DNA of 10,930 bases from Actinomycetota bacterium. Its GTDB lineage: Bacteria; Actinomycetota; Thermoleophilia; UBA2241. Positions 1 through 5,440 of the stretch are shown here, in pieces. How positions within the stretch are numbered: the first letter of the stretch is position 1; each line of letters begins with the position of its first letter. The stretch is taken from the NCBI GenBank assembly GCA_003158705.1, contig PMKX01000174.1, positions 1 to 10,930 of the forward strand. The letters are read 5' to 3'. The translations under genes were made by a program, and so were the position numbers. The notes beneath the pieces are model-generated. The model worked only from the letters and a program-made list of their open reading frames with translations. It did not search any database and was not told the DNA's origin.

Positions 1-1101
1 GTTGAGCTGCGAGACGGCGATGACGGGCACCGAGAGCTCGCGCGCGAGCTGCTTAAGTGAACGCGAGATGTTGGCCACTTCTTGCTGGCGGTTCTCGGCG
101 CGCCCGTCGCCGACCATGAGCTGCAGGTAGTCGACGATGACGAGGGAGAGCGGCTTGCGGCTGGCCAAGCGGCGCGCCTTCGCGCGCAGCTCGAACATGT
201 TGAGGCCGGCCGAGTCGTCGATGTAGAGCTCGGCCTTTTCGAGCTCGCCGGCGGCCTGGATGAGCTTGGCCATGTCGTCGCCGCTGAGCAGACGCGGCGT
301 GCGCAGCTTGTGCGAGCTCACGCGCGCCGACGAGCACAGCATGCGGTCGCCGAGCTCCTGCGAGCTCATCTCGAGGCTGAACACGGCGACCGGCGCTTTG
401 CCCTCGACGCTGACGTTGTGGGCGATGTTGAGGGCCAGCGATGTCTTGCCCATGCCGGGCCGGGCGGCGAGCACGATGAGGTTGGCAGGCTGAAAGCCGC
501 CGGTGAGCCGGTCGAGGTCGGCGAAACCGGTGGCCACGCCGCTCACCTTGGTGTCGCGCTGCATCATCTCGAGGCGCTCGAAGTTGCGCGTGACGATGTC
601 GCGGATGTGCTCGAACTCGGAGGTGCGACGGCGCTGCGAGATGGCGAAGACCTTCTGCTCGCAGCGGTCGAGCAGGCTGGTCGCCTCGTCGGGGTGCTGG
701 TAGCCGAGCTCGGCGATCTCGTTGCCGACCTGGATGAGGGAGCGCAGCACGCTCTGCTCGCGCACGATGCCGGCGTACTGAAGGGCGTTGGTGGCCGCGG
801 GCACCATCTCGGCCAGCGTGTGCACGAAGTCGCGGCCGCCCACGCGGTCGAGCACCCCCTGGCGCTCGAGCTCGGCCCCGAGCGTGACCACGTCCACCTC
901 CTCACCCTTCTCGTAAAGGGCGTGGATGGCGGCGAAGATGAGACGGTGCGTCTCGCGGTAGAAATCCTCGGCGACGACGAGCTCGGCGACGACGGGGATG
1001 GCGTTGGGGTTGATGACCATCGAGCCGAGCACCGACTGCTCGGCCTCGAGGTTGTGCGGAGGGACGTGGCCGACCGTCGTACCCTGACTGTCACTGGCCA
1101 T
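1..1101 (-). CDS. dnaB: Replicative DNA helicase DnaB, 3' end cut by window
   Basis: Hexameric replicative helicase that unwinds DNA at the fork. The ATG at 1101 opens a frame of 367 codons that runs off the window at base 1. Family members are about 450 residues, so roughly 80 C-terminal residues lie outside. The N-terminal domain (about residues 12-115) has the typical PHNLEAEQSVLG opening. The RecA-like domain has a Walker A motif ARPGMGKTSLA with Lys219, the downstream FSLEMS segment, and Walker B VIVDYLQL with Asp324. The visible end reads VPVIAVSQLN, the conserved motif after Walker B. An upstream GGAGGGAG is the ribosome-binding site. The gene is last of those seen in the rpsF operon, 35 nt after rplI. 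Function is certain from motifs; only the C-terminus is unseen. Confidence 0.97.
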   Translation of the reverse strand, partial: MASDSQGTTVGHVPPHNLEAEQSVLGSMVINPNAIPVVAELVVAEDFYRETHRLIFAAIHALYEKGEEVDVVTLGAELERQGVLDRVGGRDFVHTLAEMVPAATNALQYAGIVREQSVLRSLIQVGNEIAELGYQHPDEATSLLDRCEQKVFAISQRRRTSEFEHIRDIVTRNFERLEMMQRDTKVSGVATGFADLDRLTGGFQPANLIVLAARPGMGKTSLALNIAHNVSVEGKAPVAVFSLEMSSQELGDRMLCSSARVSSHKLRTPRLLSGDDMAKLIQAAGELEKAELYIDDSAGLNMFELRAKARRLASRKPLSLVIVDYLQLMVGDGRAENRQQEVANISRSLKQLARELSVPVIAVSQLN

Positions 1102-1136
1102 GATGTTGCTCTCCCTCCCGGCGCTCGGCGGCGCGG

Positions 1137-1583
1137 CTATTCAGGCGCGACGATGGTCTTGACGGAGGCCTCGAAGCCCTCAGCGATCTCGATGTCTACC
1201 ATGTAGGTGCCCACCTCTTTGAGGGGCTCCTCGAGGCGGATCTTGTGCTTGTCGACGTGGAACTTGCGCGCCTCCCAGATGGCGTCGGCGATGTCGGCCG
1301 CAGTGACGGAGCCAAACAGTCGGTCGCCTTCGCCGACCTTGGCCGTGATGGTGATGACGGTGCGGTTGAGCGTGGCCGTGACCTCCTCGGCCATGGCCGC
1401 CGTGCGCGCCTCGCGAGCCTTGCGCTCCTCGTCGCGGCGGCGGAACTCGGCGATGCGCCCCGGCGAGGCGGACTCAGCGAGCTGCTTGGGCAGCAGGTAG
1501 TTGCGCGCGTAGCCGTCGCTGACCGTGGCCAGAGAGCCCTTGTCGCCCAGGTTGGGCACGTCTTGAAGAAGAATGACTTCCAC
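1137..1583 (-). CDS. rplI: 50S ribosomal protein L9
   Basis: Structural protein of the large ribosomal subunit, binding 23S rRNA. The 148-residue product has the full family length. The N-terminal RNA-binding domain (1-50) begins MEVILLQDVPNLGDKG and contains the conserved GYARNYLLPKQLA segment. A long charged helix (about 45-75) follows, then the C-terminal domain with GDRLFGSVTAADIADAI. The start is GTG (1583-1581). Its AGGAGG (1594-1589) overlaps the TAG stop of rpsR (1595-1593), which suggests translational coupling of L9 to S18. No anomalies seen. Confidence 0.98.
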   Translation of the reverse strand: MEVILLQDVPNLGDKGSLATVSDGYARNYLLPKQLAESASPGRIAEFRRRDEERKAREARTAAMAEEVTATLNRTVITITAKVGEGDRLFGSVTAADIADAIWEARKFHVDKHKIRLEEPLKEVGTYMVDIEIAEGFEASVKTIVAPE

Positions 1584-1592
1584 GACGGCCTC

Positions 1593-1862
1593 CTAGCGCG
1601 ACACGTAGGGGAGCAGCGCCATCTCGCGGGCGCGCTTGATGGCCACGGCTACCTGCCTCTGGTGACGGCGGCAGGCGCCGGTGATGCGCCGCGAGCGGAT
1701 CTTGCCTTTGTCGGACATGAAGCGGCGCAGCGACGAGAAGTTCTTGTAGTCGACCTCGTCGATCTTCTCTTTGCAGAAGTAGCAGTACCGGCGCCGCGAC
1801 TGACCGAACGCGCCGGCCTTGGGCTTCTTCTCGCGGCGGGGCTTTGGTTTTGAGCCTGCCAT
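1593..1862 (-). CDS. rpsR: 30S ribosomal protein S18, zinc-binding type
   Basis: Small-subunit protein that pairs with S6 on 16S rRNA. The 89-residue product has a basic N-terminal tail (1-25) and the core [17 protein letters not shown], ending with [22 protein letters not shown]. Cys27 and Cys30 form a CxxC, and Cys64 with His67 can complete a zinc site, so this is the C+ (zinc-containing) form. The ATG at 1862 follows AAAGG. A GC-rich stem-loop (1881-1899) lies between ssb and this gene and may tune S18 output. Identification is secure. Confidence 0.98.
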   Translation of the reverse strand: MAGSKPKPRREKKPKAGAFGQSRRRYCYFCKEKIDEVDYKNFSSLRRFMSDKGKIRSRRITGACRRHQRQVAVAIKRAREMALLPYVSR

Positions 1863-1880
1863 GTCTACCTTTCCCTTATG

Positions 1881-1899
1881 GCGCCCGGTTGCCGGGCGC
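1881..1899 (-). other. Stem-loop between ssb and rpsR
   Basis: Perfect 8-bp inverted repeat GCGCCCGG / CCGGGCGC with a 3-nt loop, in the 62-nt ssb-rpsR gap and 18 nt before the rpsR ATG. No U-tract follows, so it is not a convincing intrinsic terminator. It may be an RNA stability, processing or translation-control element. The structure is seen directly; the role is inferred. Confidence 0.55.
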
Positions 1900-1924
1900 T
1901 CACGGATGCTTTGTCAGAACGTGA

Positions 1925-2392
1925 TCAGAACGGGATGTCGTCGTCCTCGGCGAAGTCGGCTTCGGCCGGCTCCAGCCCCTTGTCGCTGAAGGCCGGGCCG
2001 GTGGACGAAGGAAACGCCCCGGCACCCGCTCCGCCGCCCGCGCCTGCTCCGGCCTCGCGCGGGCCGATGAACTGGACGTTGTCGGCCACCACTTCGACGG
2101 CCGAACGCTTCTGGCCCTCCTGGGACTCCCACTCGCGCCAGCGCAGGCGGCCGTCGACGGCTATCTGGCGCCCCTTAGTGAGCCACTGCGCATAGCGCTC
2201 GGCCTGGGCGCCGAAGACCGTGATGTCGAAGTAGTTGGCGTAGTCCGTCCACTCGCCGCTGGTGCGGTCCTTGACGCGGTCGTTGACGGCCAGTCTGAGA
2301 CGGCACACGCTCGTGCCGCTGGGCAAAGCACGCAACTCCGGGTCGCGCGTGAGGTTGCCGACGAGGATGACGCGATTGATCGACCCTGCCAT
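1925..2392 (-). CDS. ssb: Single-stranded DNA-binding protein
   Basis: Binds single-stranded DNA in replication, recombination and repair, and recruits partners through its C-terminal tip. The product has 155 residues. The OB fold (about 5-110) starts SINRVILVGNLTRDPELR and includes the conserved YANYFDITVFGAQAE and GRQIAVDGRLRWREWE segments. A short Gly/Ala-rich linker (113-127) follows. The tail is acidic and ends DDDIPF, the canonical partner-binding tip. I chose the ATG at 2392 because it has a clear AAGGGAG upstream and matches the family N-terminus; an in-frame extension further upstream overlaps rpsF in another frame and is not plausible. It lies 28 nt after rpsF and 62 nt before rpsR. 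Confidence 0.97.
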   Translation of the reverse strand: MAGSINRVILVGNLTRDPELRALPSGTSVCRLRLAVNDRVKDRTSGEWTDYANYFDITVFGAQAERYAQWLTKGRQIAVDGRLRWREWESQEGQKRSAVEVVADNVQFIGPREAGAGAGGGAGAGAFPSSTGPAFSDKGLEPAEADFAEDDDIPF

Positions 2393-2420
2393 AGTGCACT
2401 CCCTTCGAGTTGGCCTGCAG

Positions 2421-2726
2421 CTACGAGTCGAGCCGCAAAGTGATGAAGCGCACGACGTCGTCGGTGATACCGAGCACGCGTTCGACCTCGGCGACGGTCT
2501 GTGGCGTGGCCGTGAAGGTGACGACGCTGTAGATGCCCTCGGTCTGGCCCTTGATCTCGTAGGCCAGCTTGCGTTTGCCCCACGGGGCACCGGCGTCCGT
2601 GCCCACGACGGTGCCTTTGCCGTCTTCGACGGTGGCGCGCAGGCGGTCGAGGATCTCGGTCTGGCGCTCGGCCTCTACGGCCGGGTCGATGATGAGCATG
2701 AGCTCATACTTGTTGATGATGATCAC
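2421..2726 (-). CDS. rpsF: 30S ribosomal protein S6, start codon unusual
   Basis: Small-subunit protein that dimerises with S18. The frame shows KYELMLIIDP near the N-terminus and ends VVRFITLRLDS, with family length (about 98-101 residues). The start is odd. The only in-frame standard candidate is the GTG at 2726-2724, but it lies inside the Shine-Dalgarno sequence: AGGAGGTGATC at 2731-2721 matches the 16S rRNA 3' end over 11 nt. Ideal spacing (8 nt after GGAGG) points to the ATC at 2717-2715, which would give the family-like N-terminus (M)NKYELM. The next in-frame ATG (M10 of LMLIID) would delete the first beta-strand. I keep the GTG boundary as the outer limit but favour an AUC start. First gene of the operon. 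Confidence 0.95.
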   Translation of the reverse strand: MIIINKYELMLIIDPAVEAERQTEILDRLRATVEDGKGTVVGTDAGAPWGKRKLAYEIKGQTEGIYSVVTFTATPQTVAEVERVLGITDDVVRFITLRLDS

Positions 2727-2779
2727 CTCCTATGGTCATCAGGCGGCCCCAGCCTTACTGCTGGAGCAGGGGTGACGAT

Positions 2780-2795
2780 GCTGCCGGCAGGCAGC
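2780..2795 (-). other. Hairpin in the rpsF 5' leader
   Basis: GCTGCC and GGCAGC form a 6-bp stem with a 4-nt TGCC loop just after the predicted transcription start (about 2799). The leader of about 70 nt also holds GGGGCCGCC before the Shine-Dalgarno. Some rpsF leaders bind the S6:S18 complex through a bulged CCG; I see a CCG here but cannot show that fold. Confidence 0.4.
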
Positions 2796-2805
2796 GCAAC
2801 CCGGC

Positions 2806-2834
2806 ATGATACCAGCGCCTCGCGACTGACTCAA
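2806..2834 (-). promoter_or_regulatory. Extended -10 promoter for the rpsF operon
   Basis: On the minus strand, -35 TTGAGT (2834-2829), a 17-bp spacer, and -10 TATCAT (2811-2806; 5 of 6 consensus) preceded by TGG, an extended -10 TGn. Predicted start near 2799 gives a leader of about 70 nt. It is a good housekeeping-sigma match in the expected place. Confidence 0.7.
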
Positions 2835-2848
2835 GTCACCATGATGGA

Positions 2849-2939
2849 GGGCGGCGGGGACGGAAAGCCGTCGCGCCGCCCTTGCGGCTGGCTGTGGCGG
2901 GCGTCGCGGTCGACGCTGGCCGACTCGTCTGTCTTCGGC
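2849..2939. other. Series of stem-loops in the divergent intergenic region
   Basis: The 310-bp rpsF/DUF134 divergent gap (2727-3036) holds promoters at both ends and three consecutive inverted repeats in the middle: GGGCGGC (2849-2855) with GCCGCCC (2875-2881), enclosing GACGG-AAAG-CCGTC; GCGTCG-CGGT-CGACGC (2901-2916); and GCCGA/TCGGC (about 2919-2939). No coding sequence is supported here. The strand and function are unknown; it could be a small structured RNA, binding sites, or GC-rich chance. Confidence 0.35.
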
Positions 2940-2973
2940 GGCAGCCCAGATCGACGTCGACCCGCCCTGCTCG

Positions 2974-3001
2974 TTGACACTCGCGTAGGCTCCTGTATTA
3001 T
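2974..3001 (+). promoter_or_regulatory. Sigma-70-like promoter of the DUF134/NifX-like pair
   Basis: -35 TTGACA (2974-2979, perfect consensus), 16-bp spacer, -10 TATTAT (2996-3001, 5 of 6). Predicted start is about 3008, leaving a leader of about 29 nt before the chosen ATG at 3037. The -10 is overlapped by an inverted repeat (2998-3017). Confidence 0.75.
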
Positions 3002-3017
3002 GGGCGTATGCTCATAA
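2998..3017. promoter_or_regulatory. Putative operator covering the -10 and start site
   Basis: Inverted repeat TTATGGGC-GTAT-GCTCATAA, arms matching at 7 of 8 positions. It overlaps the -10 element and predicted transcription start, the position of a repressor site. The nearest candidate regulator is the DUF134 HTH protein encoded directly downstream, so autoregulation is likely. The repeat is seen; the binder is inferred. Confidence 0.55.
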
Positions 3018-3036
3018 GTTACACATGGAGGTCGGT

Positions 3037-3504
3037 ATGCCGAGACGAGACGGTGCTGAGCCACTGAGTCACGGGCCGGCGCTGAGCAGTCGCACGTGCC
3101 GGCGCGTAGGGCGGCCCCGGCAAGAGCGTTGCGTCGCGGGTTTGCCTCCCGTGGGCTTCTTCAAGCCGGCGGGGATCCCGGCGCGTCTTCTGAAGAGGGT
3201 CACGATCGGCGTAGACGAGTTCGAGGCCATGCGGCTGGTGGACGGCAGGGGCCTCAGCCATGAGGATGCGGCCGCCGCGATGCACATTTCACGGCAGACG
3301 GTCGGCCGCATGCTCGAAGCAGGCCGTGCCAAGGTGGTCCAGGCGTTCAGCGAAGGTTGTGCGATCGCCATCGAGGGCGGTGTCTTCCGCCTAGAGTCAC
3401 GACCGCGTGAGGCTGGCTGTCAGAGAGGGTTTGGCAGGCACAGAAGGTCTCGCGCAGAGTCGGGCTGCACATGTCCCAACAAGGAGATTGAAAGCGATGA
3501 GTGA
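3037..3504 (+). CDS. DUF134 (UPF0251) family HTH protein
   Basis: Putative DNA-binding protein of 155 residues. The core FFKPAGIP (41-48), VTIGVDEFEAMRLVDGRGLS (55-74) and the helix-turn-helix AMHISRQTVGRMLEAGRAKV (81-100), followed by IAIEGG, is the DUF134 signature. The N-terminal 20 residues and the Cys-containing C-terminal tail (Cys128, Cys144, Cys146) lie outside the core. I chose the ATG at 3037 because GGAGG at 3027-3031 has good spacing; an ATG at 3025 overlaps that site. The stop overlaps the next gene by 8 nt, so the two are coupled. DUF134 genes often neighbour NifX/NifB-type small proteins, as here, but no member's regulon is known to me. Probable autoregulator of the pair. Confidence 0.88.
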   Translation: MPRRDGAEPLSHGPALSSRTCRRVGRPRQERCVAGLPPVGFFKPAGIPARLLKRVTIGVDEFEAMRLVDGRGLSHEDAAAAMHISRQTVGRMLEAGRAKVVQAFSEGCAIAIEGGVFRLESRPREAGCQRGFGRHRRSRAESGCTCPNKEIESDE

Positions 3505-3889
3505 GATCAACCAAGTCACGACCAAGAGCCTCCGTGTGGCTGTGCCGTCCGAACAGCCCGGTGGGTTGACGGCCTCAAGCGCCGGCCACTTCGGCCGTTG
3601 TTCGCACTTCACGATCGCGGACCTGCGCGATGGCGAAGCCACCGACGTTCTGGTCCTCGAGAACCCACCTCATCACGAGGGAGGGTGCATGCAGCCCGTG
3701 CTCTTGCTCGCTGAGCACATGGTAGATGCCATCATCGTGAACGGCATCGGTGGACGTCCTCTGGCCGGCTTCAACCAGCTGGGCATAGCCGTCTTCGCGG
3801 GGGACGGCAGTGATGTGGACGGGACTCTGCGCGCCTTCGCCGCCGGACGACTCTCTCCGGTCGGTCCCGAGAGCGTCTGTCGTCACTGA
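3497..3889 (+). CDS. NifX/NafY-like FeMo-cofactor-domain protein
   Basis: A 130-residue protein of the dinitrogenase iron-molybdenum cofactor biosynthesis fold (NifX/NafY/NifB C-terminal type). Signs are LRVAVPSEQ (12-20), SAGHFGRCSHFTIADL (28-43), the ENPPHHEGGCMQPVLLLAEH segment (55-74) and VDAIIVNGIGGRPLAGFNQLGI (76-97). Family members bind or carry metal-sulfur clusters. Cys35 and Cys64 are candidate ligands, with Cys128 near the end. No nitrogenase gene is seen, so a nitrogen-fixation role should not be assumed; free-standing copies are common in anaerobes. The ATG at 3497 follows AAGGAG (3481-3486) and overlaps the DUF134 stop. Confidence 0.9.
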   Translation: MSEINQVTTKSLRVAVPSEQPGGLTASSAGHFGRCSHFTIADLRDGEATDVLVLENPPHHEGGCMQPVLLLAEHMVDAIIVNGIGGRPLAGFNQLGIAVFAGDGSDVDGTLRAFAAGRLSPVGPESVCRH

Positions 3890-3900
3890 CCGGGCGGCGT

Positions 3901-3939
3901 CACCGACCGAGAAGCGCCCTCGTGGTCTCGTTGACGGTG
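3901..3939. terminator. Weak stem-loop between convergent genes
   Basis: In the 65-bp gap between the NifX-like gene and the convergent osmC-like gene, CACCG/CGGTG (3901-3905, 3935-3939) encloses CGAGA/TCTCG (3908-3912, 3926-3930). The internal loop is asymmetric and there is no T-tract on either side. Placement suits a bidirectional terminator, but the structure is weak. Confidence 0.25.
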
Positions 3940-3954
3940 CGATGAGTGGCTGAT

Positions 3955-4365
3955 CTACGCCTTGGTGGGCTGGTCGAGCACTGTCGTGACCTCGACCTCC
4001 GGCGGCTGGTGCAGGTGCTTCTTCACGGTGCAGAGGTTCATGGCGTTCACCACGGCTGCGCGGTACTTGTCGGGAAAGCCGGGCGGCAGGTGCAGCTCGA
4101 TGTCGATCTTGTCGGTAAGACCGGTGTCGGGGGCGACGTGTCTGGTCAGTTGCAGGCCGGCGCCCTGGGTCGAGATTCCGCGCTGCTGCATGAAACCGAG
4201 GGCGAAGATTCCGGCGCATGTGCCGATCGAGGCCATGAAGAGGTCGAACGGCGTCGGGGCTGAGGCGTCCCCGCCGCCTGCCACCGGCTGGTCCGTCTCG
4301 ATGGTGAACCCGCCGTAGTCGGCGTACACGCGCTTGCCTCCCGGGAAGTAGATCTCCATGTCCAT
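3955..4365 (-). CDS. OsmC-like redox protein
   Basis: OsmC/Ohr-superfamily protein of 136 residues. Such proteins are cysteine-based peroxidases or thiol/persulfide-handling proteins of the cytoplasm. Visible landmarks: FPGGKRVYADYGGFTIETDQP (7-27), GGGDASAPTPFDLFMASIGTCAGIFAL with Cys50, and NAMNLCTVKKHLHQPPEVEV with Cys112. These are the two conserved active-site cysteines. The SAPTPFDLF-ASIGTCAG form resembles the YhfA-like branch more than Ohr. The ATG at 4365 has AAGGA at good spacing; an ATG two codons on is possible. It is transcribed away from the ArsR gene, across a 118-bp gap holding a large palindrome. The exact substrate cannot be told from sequence. Confidence 0.92.
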   Translation of the reverse strand: MDMEIYFPGGKRVYADYGGFTIETDQPVAGGGDASAPTPFDLFMASIGTCAGIFALGFMQQRGISTQGAGLQLTRHVAPDTGLTDKIDIELHLPPGFPDKYRAAVVNAMNLCTVKKHLHQPPEVEVTTVLDQPTKA

Positions 4366-4440
4366 GACTGGTTCCTTTCCGAGAGACGCGGGATCTGGCT
4401 GAGCTCTCGCTTGGCCGTCCCCTTAAGCGATGCCTTCACT

Positions 4441-4474
4441 GTTGCCATGTTACGAAATTGCGAAACTTGGCAAC
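4441..4474. promoter_or_regulatory. 34-bp near-palindrome, putative divergent operator
   Basis: Left arm GTTGCCATGTTACGAAA and right arm TTGCGAAACTTGGCAAC are inverted repeats matching at 14 of 17 positions; the outer 7 bp are perfect. It lies between the osmC-like and ArsR genes, ending 9 bp before the ArsR ATG. ArsR-family dimers bind such repeats over promoters, so this is the likely operator of the neighbouring regulator, controlling both directions. On the minus strand TTGCCA-N15-TAACAT inside the repeat is a possible, short-spaced promoter for the osmC-like gene. Confidence 0.7.
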
Positions 4475-4483
4475 ACTGGGGTC

Positions 4484-4804
4484 ATGAACGACGACCGCCA
4501 ACGCTACGCCATGCACGCCGCCGTGTTCGCCGCACTTGCTAATCCCACACGTCACGAGCTCATGCACCTGCTGTGCGCCGGGCCACGCACGCCGAGCGAG
4601 CTTGCGGAAGCGCTGGAGGTCAGCCGGCCGAACGTCTCGCAGCATCTGGCCGTGCTCCAGCGCGGAGGGCTCGTGAGGCGCTCGCGGCAGGATGGCCGCG
4701 TGCTATGGGAGGTCATAGACCCCCGGCTCTCTGAGGCGTGCAAGCTGATCGACGAGATCCTCAGTCGCGAGCTGGCCGAGAGAGCACACGTACTCGAAAG
4801 GTAG
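4484..4804 (+). CDS. ArsR-family transcriptional regulator
   Basis: Winged-helix repressor of 106 residues. AAVFAALANPTRHELMHLL (12-30) is the typical ArsR opening; the HTH is TPSELAEALEVSRPNVSQHLAVLQRGGLV (36-64), followed by the wing RRSRQDGRVLWEVIDP. The metal-binding ELCVCDL motif is absent. Its only cysteines are Cys31 (end of the second helix) and Cys86 (last helix), so a thiol or persulfide switch of the BigR/SqrR kind is conceivable; Cys31 is a few positions off the BigR position. The ATG at 4484 has only a weak GGGG ribosome site, and a later ATG (4511) would cut the first helix. First gene of a compact four-gene run; 9 nt before the next. Confidence 0.92.
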   Translation: MNDDRQRYAMHAAVFAALANPTRHELMHLLCAGPRTPSELAEALEVSRPNVSQHLAVLQRGGLVRRSRQDGRVLWEVIDPRLSEACKLIDEILSRELAERAHVLER

Positions 4805-4813
4805 GTATCCACG

Positions 4814-5029
4814 ATGTTCAAGAGAAACGAAAGCACTGCCGACCGCGTGGTCCGCACTGTCGCCGGTGCGGGTCTTCTTGTCGCCTCATTTGTCGGTCTC
4901 GGCCTCACGTCCGGAAAGCCGCTCGGCATCGTCTTCGCCGTCATCGGCGCCGTCCTGCTGTTCACGGCCGCCACCGGCTCGTGCCTCCTGTACCGGCTGT
5001 TCCGCGTCAACACGGCCAAGTCCAAGTGA
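4814..5029 (+). CDS. DUF2892 (YgaP-like) small membrane protein
   Basis: A 71-residue inner-membrane protein. MFKRNESTADRVVRTVAG is the typical DUF2892 start. Two hydrophobic spans follow (about 14-32 and 36-54), then TGSCLLYRLFRVNT, the end motif of the family, with Cys57. The same domain forms the membrane part of the rhodanese YgaP and often accompanies sulfur-transfer and persulfide genes. Here no rhodanese is attached. An AGGTAGGT stretch precedes the ATG. Function unknown beyond the family; context suggests sulfur or redox stress. Confidence 0.88.
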   Translation: MFKRNESTADRVVRTVAGAGLLVASFVGLGLTSGKPLGIVFAVIGAVLLFTAATGSCLLYRLFRVNTAKSK

Positions 5030-5045
5030 CGACTCGGGAGAACCA

Positions 5046-5243
5046 ATGATCGCCGTCAGCGAGCACGCCTGTCCTCAGAATCATCCCTGCCCCGCCGTCG
5101 GCTTCTGCCCCGTCGGGGCGATCATCCAGGACGACATCTTCTCGGCGCCGTACATCGATCATGAGCTCTGCACCGAGTGCGGCGCCTGCACAGAGATCTG
5201 CCCCGTGTTCTCGCAGGTGCCGGACGAGGTGGCGGTCAGCTGA
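5046..5243 (+). CDS. Small 4Fe-4S ferredoxin-like protein
   Basis: A 65-residue cytoplasmic electron-transfer-type protein. The C-terminal half has a standard cluster motif Cys42-x2-Cys45-x2-Cys48-x3-Cys52-Pro in HELCTECGACTEICPVF. The N-terminal half has Cys9-x5-Cys15-x5-Cys21-Pro (ACPQNHPCPAVGFCPVGAI), a spaced-out version of the other motif. The CP pairs 22 and 53 would complete opposite clusters in a two-cluster ferredoxin, so the first cluster has at most three of its own usual ligands. The ATG at 5046 follows GGGAG. Its stop TGA shares a base with the next ATG (TGATG), so translation is coupled. Confidence 0.9.
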   Translation: MIAVSEHACPQNHPCPAVGFCPVGAIIQDDIFSAPYIDHELCTECGACTEICPVFSQVPDEVAVS

Positions 5244-5440
5244 TGGCGCACATCGACCTCGTCTGCCAGGACTGTCAGCACAGCTTCGCGGTGCTGACGC
5301 GCGGCGCCATGAAGCCGCAGCAGAAGCGTTGTCCAGAGTGCGGCTCCGATCACATCCGGCAGACGTTTGCCAGCTACCTACGTAACGGCCCCCTCTCCGA
5401 TCCGAACTGCGGTGCCCCAGGCTGCACGACCTACGGCTGA
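5243..5440 (+). CDS. Small zinc-ribbon protein (FmdB-like)
   Basis: A 65-residue protein. Cys8-x2-Cys11 (LVCQDCQHSF) and Cys30-x2-Cys33 (KRCPECGSDHI) form a single zinc ribbon like that of FmdB-family proteins. After the ribbon comes a short tail with Cys56 and Cys61 (NCGAPGCTTYG), an extra cysteine pair. Such ribbons bind zinc and can act in nucleic-acid binding or as small adaptors; no specific job can be assigned. The start ATG overlaps the ferredoxin stop. It is last in the ArsR run, and its stop lies inside the left arm of a stem closing at 5487-5495. Confidence 0.85.
   Translation: MAHIDLVCQDCQHSFAVLTRGAMKPQQKRCPECGSDHIRQTFASYLRNGPLSDPNCGAPGCTTYG

Noticed and set aside
82..1206. Long plus-strand open frame across the dnaB region
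   Set aside because: It is antisense to dnaB, which has full helicase motifs. Low-complexity Val/Leu/Ala/Glu/Asp/His content is typical of a high-GC shadow frame.
2704..2739. 11-codon reading frame overlapping the rpsF start in another frame
   Set aside because: It starts with ATG and ends just after the rpsF start, which could couple translation, but it has no clear ribosome site and such short frames are common by chance.
2262..3017. Plus-strand open frame of about 250 codons over ssb, rpsF and the intergenic region
   Set aside because: It is antisense to two certain genes, crosses the promoters, and the product has no recognisable domain.
3497..3889. Nitrogen-fixation role for the NifX-like gene
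   Set aside because: No nif structural genes are visible, and this domain is widespread in non-fixing anaerobes.
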